Source of the DNA: Dethiobacter sp.
GTDB taxonomy: Bacteria; Bacillota; Dethiobacteria; DTU022
Assembly (NCBI GenBank): GCA_018333405.1
Contig: JAGXSR010000001.1
Coordinates: 1-12,898, forward strand
Direction of reading: 5' to 3'
Length of the DNA stretch: 12,898 bases
The notes beneath the pieces were generated by a model. That model was not told the origin of the DNA. It worked only from the letters and a program-made list of their open reading frames with translations, and did not search any database. Position 1 is the stretch's first letter. The number at the start of each line of letters is the position of its first letter. Positions 6,777 to 12,469 of this stretch are shown piece after piece. The translations under genes were made by a program, and so were the position numbers.

Positions 6777-7757
6777 ATGGATCTGGACAAATTGCGTAAA
6801 ACCGCGGCAGAAGTTGTCTCCCGGGACGACGTTAAGTACCTTATCGGTTGGCGGCCGGGCAGCTACGGCTACCGGGTGGCGCCCGGCTTTGTGGAAGAGG
6901 CCTCCGCTGCCGAGACGCTGATTTTTTCTCCCCTCTGTACGATCAATCTGGCCACCTACCTGACGTTGACGGAGAAGCTGCCGCTGCCCCGGGGATCTGC
7001 GCCGGACCAGCGTAAAGTAGCGCTGATGGTCAAGGGCTGTGACAGCCGGGCCGTGCTTCAACTGCTGGTGGAAAAAGGGATCCGGCGGGACCAGGTGCTG
7101 CTCATCGGCTGCCCTTGTCCGGGCGTAGTGGATACGGCGCTTTTGTCTTTAAAATATCCGGAAACTGAAAGCCCGGCAGATCTGAAATGGAACGGCGACC
7201 ACTTCCTTTTACGGCAGGATGGCCAGGAAACGGCTATCCCGCGGCTTTCTGTTCTGGCTGAAAAATGCCGTCTTTGCCGCTACCCAAACCCGGTAATTAG
7301 CGATATTACTCTGGGTGAACCGGTAGAGGCGCAGCTGACGGCGGAAGACAGCGCTGTGGCAGAAGTGGAAGCGATGGAGCTCGGCGCGCGGGCGGCTTAC
7401 TGGGAAGAGTGGTTTTCCCGGTGCCTGCGCTGCTACGCTTGCCGCAATTCCTGTCCGCTGTGCTACTGCCGGGATTGTGTTCTGGACCGGCTGAACCCGA
7501 CTTGGGTGAACCGGGCCGTGAATTTTAGCGAAAATACCGCCTTTCATGTTGCCCGGGCCTTTCATCTGGTTGGCCGCTGCATCGAGTGCGGCGAGTGCGA
7601 GCGGGTTTGCCCGGCAAACATCCCTCTGGGCAGGTTGAATCGCAAGCTGGCAAGAGAAGTGCGGGAGCAATACGGCCATGAGCCGGGAATTGACCCCGAT
7701 GGGAAACCATTCCAAGCCGGCTTCAAACCGGATGACCCGGAAGAATTCATTCTGTAG
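6777..7757 (+). CDS. 4Fe-4S dicluster protein, FlxC-like (FrhB/FdhB-like N-terminal part)
   Basis: The 326-residue cysteine-rich protein sits between mvhD and an AsrA-like gene. Residues about 45-125 contain VALMVKGCDSRAV (81-93) and LIGCPCPGVVD (109-119), resembling the N-terminal part of F420/formate dehydrogenase beta-type proteins. C164-x2-C167 follows. Two ferredoxin sets come near the C-terminus: a dense run, C216-x2-C219-x2-C222-x3-C226, continuing with C229, C231 and C234, and then C268-x2-C271-x2-C274-x3-C278-P. There is no signal peptide or membrane segment, so it is cytoplasmic. An AAGGAGGGG site precedes ATG 6777. Assignment as FlxC-like rests on gene order, a mirror of flxABCD-hdr, and on being an Fe-S protein; it is not a confident symbol. 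Likely role: an electron wire between FlxA/FlxB and MvhD-HdrA. Confidence 0.85.
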   Translation: MDLDKLRKTAAEVVSRDDVKYLIGWRPGSYGYRVAPGFVEEASAAETLIFSPLCTINLATYLTLTEKLPLPRGSAPDQRKVALMVKGCDSRAVLQLLVEKGIRRDQVLLIGCPCPGVVDTALLSLKYPETESPADLKWNGDHFLLRQDGQETAIPRLSVLAEKCRLCRYPNPVISDITLGEPVEAQLTAEDSAVAEVEAMELGARAAYWEEWFSRCLRCYACRNSCPLCYCRDCVLDRLNPTWVNRAVNFSENTAFHVARAFHLVGRCIECGECERVCPANIPLGRLNRKLAREVREQYGHEPGIDPDGKPFQAGFKPDDPEEFIL

Positions 7758-7768
7758 AGGTGAGCAAG

Positions 7769-8782
7769 ATGTCAGCTATGCTGTTAAATAAGCAAAAATG
7801 GACTGAATTTACAGGGATACTTTCCGGGAAAAAGGTATTGGCGCCGGTGGCCTGCGGAGACCGGTTCCGCTACGCTGTGCCCGCAGAAGGCAAAGCTTTT
7901 TCCCTCGACTTTGATCGCCCCCTGGTTCCGCCCAAGTCAGCGGTTTTCCCACAGACCGAAACGCTCTATCGTTTTCAGCTGGGCAAAACAGAATTGGCCG
8001 CACCCCAGCCGGGTGAAGAGCTAATCCTGCTGGGGGTGCGCCCCTGCGACGCCCGGGCGATCAAGCTGGTAGAGAAGTTGTTTCGCTGGGATGTGGATGA
8101 TCCGTACTATCTGAGGCGCCGCGAGCTGACTACTGTGGTCGGGCTGGCCTGCCTGGAGCCGGGTTTGAACTGTTTCTGTCCTTCCCTGGGCGGCGGCCCG
8201 GCTTCTACCGAGGGCTTGGATCTGCTGATGGTCGATCTGGGTGACAGTTACTATTTGGAGCCGCTGACCGATAAGGGCCGCTCCCTGATGGATCTAGCTT
8301 CCGGGCTGCTGGAAGAAGCAGGCGAAGAGGGGCTGCAGAAAAAGGAAGAAGCGGTAAGACGGGCCGAAGAAAAGATCAGGCGCACCGTGGATACCGACGG
8401 TGTACCCGAAATTTTGCCCGACCTTTGGGAACATCCTCTGTGGCAAAAAACGGCCGCCGGCTGCTTAGGCTGCGGTACCTGCACTTATCTGTGCCCCACT
8501 TGCCATTGTTTCGATATTCAGGACGAGATCGAAGGATTCGAAGCGCGCCGTTGCCGGATGTGGGACTCCTGTATGTTTGAGGAATATACCCTGCATACTT
8601 CCGGACATAACCCCCGCCCCACCCGGCGGGAGCGGACGCGCAACCGGATCAACCATAAGTACAGCTACTTCGTCCGGAAATTCAATGTCATCGCCTGCGT
8701 CGGCTGCGGCCGGTGTGTGAATTATTGCCCGGTGAACATCGACCTGATCGAGACCTTAAGGGAGGTGAAGGAAGCACAATGA
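7769..8782 (+). CDS. 4Fe-4S dicluster protein, AsrA/FlxB-like
   Basis: The 337-residue protein resembles the A subunit of anaerobic sulfite reductase and the B subunit of Flx modules. The N-terminal half has LLGVRPCDARAIKLVEKLF (88-105) and GLACLEPGLNCFC (125-137). The C-terminal half has two ferredoxin sets: C232-x2-C235-x2-C238-x3-C242-P, followed by C245 and C247, then C310-x2-C313-x2-C316-x3-C320-P. The GTG at 7760 overlaps the ribosome binding site, so I chose ATG 7769, seven bases after GAGGTG. It starts 11 bases after the previous stop and ends in an ATGA overlap with the FlxA-like gene, so these two are translationally coupled as in asrAB-type pairs. No catalytic siroheme subunit (AsrC) is nearby, which argues for electron transfer and against sulfite reduction. 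Confidence 0.87.
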   Translation: MSAMLLNKQKWTEFTGILSGKKVLAPVACGDRFRYAVPAEGKAFSLDFDRPLVPPKSAVFPQTETLYRFQLGKTELAAPQPGEELILLGVRPCDARAIKLVEKLFRWDVDDPYYLRRRELTTVVGLACLEPGLNCFCPSLGGGPASTEGLDLLMVDLGDSYYLEPLTDKGRSLMDLASGLLEEAGEEGLQKKEEAVRRAEEKIRRTVDTDGVPEILPDLWEHPLWQKTAAGCLGCGTCTYLCPTCHCFDIQDEIEGFEARRCRMWDSCMFEEYTLHTSGHNPRPTRRERTRNRINHKYSYFVRKFNVIACVGCGRCVNYCPVNIDLIETLREVKEAQ

Positions 8783-9627
8783 CCGATCACAGCAATCCTT
8801 ATCTGCCTTACATCGCCACTGTTGACGATACCTGGCTGGAGACCGTCGGCGACCGCTGCGTCAGATCCTTTAAGGTAACCTTGGACGATAATTCTGCGCG
8901 GGAAAGCTGGAGCCATCAGCCCGGGCAGTGTGCCATGGTCGGCCTGCTCGGGGTGGGGGAAAGCATGTTCTGTATCTCCTGCTCCCCTACCGAAGGAAAA
9001 TTCCTGCGCTTCTCGGTGATGCGCGCCGGCAAAGTGACCCAGGCGCTGCACCAGCTGGAGGCCGGGGATAAACTGACAGTGCGCGGCCCTTACGGCAACA
9101 GCTTCCCCATGGAAGAGTGGAAAGGGAAGAAGATCCTGACCATCGGCGGCGGCATCGGTCAGGCGCCCCTGCGCCCGATTGTGGAATATGTCAAGGCCAA
9201 CATCAGCGACTACGCCGGCCTGACCATGATCTACGGCGCCAGGACTTCCAATGACCTCTGCTTCAAAGGCGAATTCGAAGAGATGTCCCGGTGCGATGAC
9301 CTCTCCTGCCACCTGACCATTGACGTCGAAGAAGAAGGATGGCAACACAATGTTGGCTTTGTGCCACAGAGGCTGTTGGATCTGAACCCCTCGCCGGAAA
9401 ACACGATCGCCATTACCTGCGGGCCGCCGATTATGATCCGGTTTGTCCTGGAGAACCTAAAGAAACTGGGCTTTGCCGATGAACAGATCTATACCACCCT
9501 GGAGAACCGGATGAAATGCGGCTTCGGCAAATGCGGACGCTGCAACGCCGGGCATCTTTACGTCTGCAAGGACGGCCCGGTATTTACCTATGCCGTCTTA
9601 AAAAACGTGCCCGAGGCCTTTGCCTAG
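8779..9627 (+). CDS. flxA: FAD/NAD(P)H-binding oxidoreductase with [2Fe-2S] site, FlxA/AsrB/HydG-like
   Basis: The 282-residue protein has the ferredoxin-NADP reductase fold. An N-terminal FAD beta-barrel ends with the flavin loop MFCISCSPTEG (63-73) and RGPYGNSF (102-109). The NAD(P) domain starts with TIGGGIGQAPLRP (121-133), and TCGPPIMI (213-220) comes later. The C-terminal [2Fe-2S] motif is C247-x4-C252-x2-C255-x7-C263, as in PyrK and sulfhydrogenase gamma. It would oxidise or reduce NAD(P)H and exchange electrons with the AsrA/FlxB-like protein whose stop codon it overlaps (ATGA). GGAGGTG at 8761 serves as ribosome binding site. A possible extension to 8713 would lie inside the upstream gene and is rejected. 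It is the last gene of the operon. Whether it uses NADH or NADPH cannot be read with certainty. Confidence 0.92.
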   Translation: MTDHSNPYLPYIATVDDTWLETVGDRCVRSFKVTLDDNSARESWSHQPGQCAMVGLLGVGESMFCISCSPTEGKFLRFSVMRAGKVTQALHQLEAGDKLTVRGPYGNSFPMEEWKGKKILTIGGGIGQAPLRPIVEYVKANISDYAGLTMIYGARTSNDLCFKGEFEEMSRCDDLSCHLTIDVEEEGWQHNVGFVPQRLLDLNPSPENTIAITCGPPIMIRFVLENLKKLGFADEQIYTTLENRMKCGFGKCGRCNAGHLYVCKDGPVFTYAVLKNVPEAFA

Positions 9628-9630
9628 AAA

Positions 9631-9703
9631 AACACATGGGGACGGTCGTTGCTTATGCAATTAAGCAGCCTGCTTCAGCACAAAACAACCGTCCCCATGT
9701 GTT
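9631..9703. repeat. Long inverted repeat, GGGGACGGT family, copy 1
   Basis: AACACATGGGGACGGT (9631-9646) and its exact complement (9688-9703) form a 16-bp stem, extendable by three pairs past one mismatch. The arm begins four bases after the flxA stop. The loop contains a smaller symmetry, AAGCAG-C-CTGCTT (9663-9675). No T-run follows, so it is not a typical terminator. It shares the core GGGGACGGTC with the element after the serpin gene. It looks like a dispersed REP/MITE-like element; mobility is inferred. Confidence 0.8.
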
Positions 9704-9729
9704 CTCCCTTCGTCTTCACGGGAACCATT

Positions 9730-9757
9730 TTTACCTGACGTTGGTCTATGCTATATC
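9730..9757 (+). promoter_or_regulatory. Possible sigma-A promoter for the serpin gene
   Basis: A candidate -35 TTTACC (9730-9735) and -10 TATATC (9752-9757) are spaced by 16 bases, with the extended -10 TGC directly before the -10. A GGGAGGG ribosome binding site and GTG start follow within 30 bases. The match to consensus is partial. Confidence 0.35.
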
Positions 9758-9782
9758 GAATAGGATATGGGAGGGACTGACG

Positions 9783-11036
9783 GTGCAACGAAAAATAACT
9801 TGGGTTATTATATTTTTACTGTTAATACTGGCGGCAAGTTTGCCGCTAATCGGGGGGTGCGGTGTGTTTAACCGGAAAGAGAGCCTGGCCGCCCCGGTAG
9901 AGCAACTGGACGGACGGCTGGTGGAGGCCAATAACGGCTTCGGTTTCGACCTGCTGCATGAGCTGCGCAAAAAAGATCCTAAGGAGAATATCTTTATCTC
10001 TCCGGCCAGTGTGATCGCTGCCCTGGCTATGACTTACAACGGGGCTGCCGGCGAAACCAGCCGGGCTATGGCCGAGGTGACGCGTCTTGAGGGAATGACT
10101 CTGCCGGAGATTAACCGCGCTTTTAGCGACTTGAAAACCATCCTGCATAATCCCGATCCTAAGGTAGAGCTGACCGTGGCCAATTCGCTGTGGGCGCGGA
10201 AAGGGATCGTTTTCAATGAAGATTTTCTGCAGCGCAACCGCGATTATTTTGATGCCGAAGTCACAGAAACTGATTTTGCCTTAAACGGCGCCGCGGATAT
10301 AATTAACCGCTGGGTTAACGAACAGACCCGGGGCAAGATTGAGAAGATTGTTCAGCCGCCCATCGACCCGATGACGGTGCTATTTCTGATCAACGCCATC
10401 TATTTTAAGGGCGAATGGTCAGAGCCTTTTGATCCTGAAAAGACCAGGAATATACCGTTTACCCTGGCCGACGGCACGGTTAAACAGCACCCGCTGATGT
10501 TCCGGGAAGACGATCTTTTTACTTTACAGACAGAGCAATTTCAGGCGGTAAGCCTGCCTTACGGCAAAAATGAGCGAGTAAGCATGTATCTTTTTCTGCC
10601 GCACCCGGACAGCTCGCTGAGTGAATTTTACGGGGAGCTGAACCTTGAAAACTGGAACAGCTGGATCGATGCTTTTACCGAGCGTAAAACAGAAATCGGG
10701 TTGCCCCGCTTTAAGTTTGCCTACGAAACTTCCTTAAAGCAGACCCTCAAAGCTCTGGGTATGGAGGTCGCCTTTGACGAAACAGCGGCGGACTTCAGCG
10801 GCATGCTTCCCATCCCGCCAACCCTCTATATCAGCGATGTGCAGCATAAAACCTTTGTGGAGGTAAATGAAAAGGGCACGGAAGCGGCCGCAGTCACTTC
10901 GGTAGAGATGAGAGTGACTTCTATGCCCGAGCTGTTTACCATGATCATTGACCGCCCCTTCTTCTTCGCCATCGCCGACAATCAGACCGGGACGATTCTT
11001 TTTATGGGATCCGTTTCCGACCCTTCCGCTGGATAA
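9783..11036 (+). CDS. Serpin (serine/cysteine protease inhibitor) lipoprotein
   Basis: The 417-residue product has a signal segment (residues 5-24, very hydrophobic) ending in a lipobox LIGGC with Cys26 as the lipidated residue. It should therefore be anchored outside the membrane. The remainder is a complete serpin domain with NIFISPASVIAALAMTYNGA (69-88), NAIYFKGEWSEPF (204-216) and HKTFVEVNEKGTEAAA (355-370). The reactive-centre hinge GTEAAAVTS is small-residue rich, as in inhibitory serpins. Counting from the hinge Gly as P15 places P1-P1' at Thr379-Ser380, with Arg377 at P3. The C-terminal RPFFFAIADNQTGTILFMG is typical. GTG 9783 was chosen because GGGAGGG lies seven bases upstream and the signal peptide begins there; the open frame extends much further up, into flxA, but that part is not coding. 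Inferred role: protection from extracellular or host/community proteases. It is flanked by two related inverted repeats. Confidence 0.93.
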   Translation: MQRKITWVIIFLLLILAASLPLIGGCGVFNRKESLAAPVEQLDGRLVEANNGFGFDLLHELRKKDPKENIFISPASVIAALAMTYNGAAGETSRAMAEVTRLEGMTLPEINRAFSDLKTILHNPDPKVELTVANSLWARKGIVFNEDFLQRNRDYFDAEVTETDFALNGAADIINRWVNEQTRGKIEKIVQPPIDPMTVLFLINAIYFKGEWSEPFDPEKTRNIPFTLADGTVKQHPLMFREDDLFTLQTEQFQAVSLPYGKNERVSMYLFLPHPDSSLSEFYGELNLENWNSWIDAFTERKTEIGLPRFKFAYETSLKQTLKALGMEVAFDETAADFSGMLPIPPTLYISDVQHKTFVEVNEKGTEAAAVTSVEMRVTSMPELFTMIIDRPFFFAIADNQTGTILFMGSVSDPSAG

Positions 11037-11037
11037 C

Positions 11038-11093
11038 ACACGGGGACTGTCCTTTTGTTTTAAGAATATATAACGGAAGGACCGTCCCCGTGT
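11038..11093. repeat. Inverted repeat, GGGGACGGT family, copy 2
   Basis: ACACGGGGACTGTCCTT (11038-11054) pairs with AAGGACCGTCCCCGTGT (11077-11093) over 17 positions with one mismatch, around an AT-rich loop. It starts two bases after the serpin stop codon. The right arm, read as its complement, shares ACACGGGGACGGTC with copy 1 (ACATGGGGACGGTC). No T-run follows. It is the same element family as at 9631-9703. Confidence 0.78.
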
Positions 11094-11125
11094 TATACGT
11101 GTTATATGGTTTGGCGGCAGAGAAG

Positions 11126-11172
11126 GTAAAACGGCGTGGCCGTAAAATTGGACCGCAGCTTCGCTGTTTTAC
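11126..11172. repeat. Hairpin GTAAAACGGCG / CGCTGTTTTAC
   Basis: An 11-bp stem with one G-T pair (11126-11136 with 11162-11172) encloses a 25-base loop between the serpin repeat and the toxin-antitoxin operon. Its function is unknown. It directly adjoins the palindrome at 11173. Confidence 0.5.
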
Positions 11173-11188
11173 TTGCTCAAGTGAGCAA
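11173..11188. promoter_or_regulatory. Palindrome TTGCTCA-AG-TGAGCAA upstream of the MNT/HEPN operon
   Basis: Perfect 7-bp arms with a two-base centre form a 16-bp palindrome of the size bound by dimeric repressors. It lies about 65 bases upstream of the predicted -35 of the toxin-antitoxin operon. That position is far for simple promoter occlusion, so an operator role is only a possibility. Confidence 0.4.
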
Positions 11189-11254
11189 CATGAGCATCCT
11201 CTTTTATCCCTGGGCGTTTTTGTTGCCTCGCAAATGGTTCAGGGTCAAATTATT

Positions 11255-11283
11255 TTGTAATTTAGCTAATCTTATGGTAAAAT
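11255..11283 (+). promoter_or_regulatory. Sigma-A promoter of the MNT/HEPN operon
   Basis: TTGTAA (11255-11260), a 17-base spacer and TAAAAT (11278-11283) with an extended -10 TGG just before it give a good housekeeping promoter. Transcription would start near 11290, leaving a short leader with the GGGGTG ribosome binding site. Confidence 0.6.
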
Positions 11284-11307
11284 TTATAAAAATGCGGGGT
11301 GAGCCTG

Positions 11308-11691
11308 ATGAATGAAGCAACCCTTAATTCTTATGTAGAGGGTTGGAAAAAAAGGCAAGAAGAGGAGAATCAAAATCTGAGAATGAGGGTACAGGAAGCT
11401 AAGGGAAAGGCGGAGGAACTGGCTTGCACTTTAATACGGGAGTATGGTGCTTCTGAAGTCTGGCTTTTTGGCTCATTAGTCCGGCGTGGCCGTTTTCATG
11501 CCAACTCCGATATTGATCTGGCAGCCGGCGGGATTCCCCCATCCCAGTATTTTCGTGTTTTGTCACGCTTAAACTCTGATATTGACTTTGAAGTGGATCT
11601 TATTGATTTGGATGCCTGTGCCTCCTGGCTGGCTTTATTAATCAGACAAGAAGGGATACTTTTAGGGATTGGCGGTGAGAACAGTGGTTAA
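11308..11691 (+). CDS. MntA-like nucleotidyltransferase antitoxin (MNT domain)
   Basis: The 127-residue protein has a charged helical N-terminus (residues about 10-40, rich in E, K, Q and R) followed by a minimal nucleotidyltransferase domain. The catalytic signature is LFGSLVRRGRFHANSDIDL: G55-S56 and, 11 residues on, D68-x-D70. D97 in DFEVDLID is a likely third metal ligand. MntA-type antitoxins of type VII systems add AMP to a tyrosine of the HEPN toxin and silence it. ATG 11308 was chosen because GGGGTG lies six bases upstream; GTG 11299 overlaps that site. The reading frame overlaps the next gene by 17 bases, the typical tight coupling of such pairs. Codon use is more AT-rich than in the redox operon, consistent with acquisition by transfer. 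Confidence 0.87.
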   Translation: MNEATLNSYVEGWKKRQEEENQNLRMRVQEAKGKAEELACTLIREYGASEVWLFGSLVRRGRFHANSDIDLAAGGIPPSQYFRVLSRLNSDIDFEVDLIDLDACASWLALLIRQEGILLGIGGENSG

Positions 11692-12181
11692 AAATAAAGA
11701 GCTGGTTTTAACGCTGATTGGGCAAATAGATCACCTGATGAAGGCCCTGGAAGCAACTATGGAAGAAGCTCGGGTAAAAGTAAACGAGTTTAAGCAATTA
11801 CAGCCAAGTTCTTTTGATTTGCGAGGGTTGGGTAGCTTGCTGCACGACTTTTTTACAACCATTGAAGATATCTTTGAGCAGATCTCTGCAGATGTTAACG
11901 GTAGTTTGCCTGATACCCCAGAGTGGCATAAGCAATTGCTTATCAGGATGTCCATCCCCATTCCAGGGTTAAGGCCAGCAGTAATTTCTGAAGGATTACG
12001 GTGGGAACTAGATGAATATTTGCGGTTCAGACACCTATTTCGTAATGTTTATGGTTACCTGCTCGATTGGAAACGCCTCAAGCCACTTTTTGGGCGGATG
12101 GAAGATACTTATCAGCAATTCAGCCACGAAGTCAATATTTTTAGAACGTTTATGCTCCAACTGGCGGAACAATTAGATTAG
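11675..12181 (+). CDS. HepT-like HEPN-domain toxin partner
   Basis: The 168-residue, largely helical protein follows the MNT gene with a 17-base overlap. The recognisable part is LDEYLRFRHLFRNVYGYLLDW (residues 112-132, quoted here by its core RFRHLFRNVYGY at 117-128), the signature of a HepT-like subfamily. Classical HEPN toxins use R-x4-6-H; here R123 is followed at +5 by Tyr128 in place of His, while H120 lies just before. The active site is thus a variant arrangement, or the protein is regulatory or inactive. Tyr126 and Tyr128 are candidate sites for modification by the partner nucleotidyltransferase. GTG 11675 is preferred because AGGGA lies six bases upstream; TTG 11669 and GTG 11684 are alternatives. 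Expected role: an RNase-type toxin neutralised by the partner. Confidence 0.78.
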   Translation: MRTVVKNKELVLTLIGQIDHLMKALEATMEEARVKVNEFKQLQPSSFDLRGLGSLLHDFFTTIEDIFEQISADVNGSLPDTPEWHKQLLIRMSIPIPGLRPAVISEGLRWELDEYLRFRHLFRNVYGYLLDWKRLKPLFGRMEDTYQQFSHEVNIFRTFMLQLAEQLD

Positions 12182-12218
12182 ATTATCAGGTAGCACCCTT
12201 CTTGCTTCCTCTTGGTTA

Positions 12219-12255
12219 AAGAAAATGTCTCCTCTCATCAGGGTGGCATTTTCTT
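12219..12255 (+). terminator. Hairpin terminator after the MNT/HEPN operon
   Basis: AAGAAAATGTC (12219-12229) pairs with GGCATTTTCTT (12245-12255) over 11 positions with one G-T pair. Two to three more pairs form inside past a mismatch, leaving a loop of about seven bases. The 3' arm ends T-rich. It lies 38 bases after the HEPN stop. A-rich and T-rich flanks on both sides mean it could act in both directions. Confidence 0.6.
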
Positions 12256-12315
12256 GAGATCGCTTCCAGGGTGACAATAGTACACAGTCCGATCAGACCC
12301 AGTCCGGAAAAGGCA

Positions 12316-12344
12316 TTGAATTTTGGTCTAATCTGTGTTAATTT
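12316..12344 (+). promoter_or_regulatory. Weak candidate promoter for the metal transporter gene
   Basis: TTGAAT (12316-12321), a 17-base spacer and TAATTT (12339-12344) form a partial sigma-A match. TATATA at 12349-12354 is an alternative -10. With the first choice, the transcript would start near 12351 and include the three repeat segments downstream. Confidence 0.3.
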
Positions 12345-12355
12345 TACATATATAA

Positions 12356-12421
12356 ATGCAAGAGAGTTGCATCTGCCAAAAAAGAATTGCTTGTGATCAG
12401 TGTGATAAGCTCAGATGCAAC
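12356..12421 (+). promoter_or_regulatory. Leader with three complementary segments (mutually exclusive stems)
   Basis: Segment A ATGCAA (12356-12361) is complementary to TTGCAT (12367-12372) inside segment B GTTGCATCTG (12366-12375). Segment B is also the perfect 10-bp complement of segment C CAGATGCAAC (12412-12421). A-B and B-C cannot form together. No T-run follows C, so it is not an obvious terminator. The A-B part, ATGCAA-N5-TTGCAT, could alternatively be a repressor operator. It lies upstream of the metal-binding protein gene, where metal-responsive control is expected. It does not match the Bacillus Zur, MntR or Fur boxes I know. Confidence 0.45.
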
Positions 12422-12469
12422 CGGCAATAACAGAAAACGCCACCAGGAAACATGTAAGGAGGAGATCAT

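Noticed and set aside
1352..9627. Selenocysteine codons in the redox operon, suggested by selD nearby and by Sec-containing Hdr/MvhD homologues elsewhere
   Set aside because: All expected cysteines of HdrA, MvhD and HdrCB are encoded by TGC/TGT, and no internal in-frame TGA is needed to complete any protein.
7769..9627. Anaerobic sulfite reductase (asrAB) operon
   Set aside because: The two genes resemble AsrA and AsrB, but no siroheme AsrC gene is present and they are fused into an HdrA/MvhD operon, so an Flx-type role is more likely.
9516..9782. N-terminal extension of the serpin frame back into flxA
   Set aside because: The extension overlaps the coding end of flxA and the inverted repeat. 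The signal peptide and ribosome binding site place the start at GTG 9783.
12216..12330. Minus-strand frame encoding a hydrophobic segment (FSGLGLIGLCTIVTLEAI) with a charged tail
   Set aside because: No ATG, GTG or TTG start or ribosome binding site is available in frame upstream, and its end lies in the terminator stem. At most it is a gene remnant.
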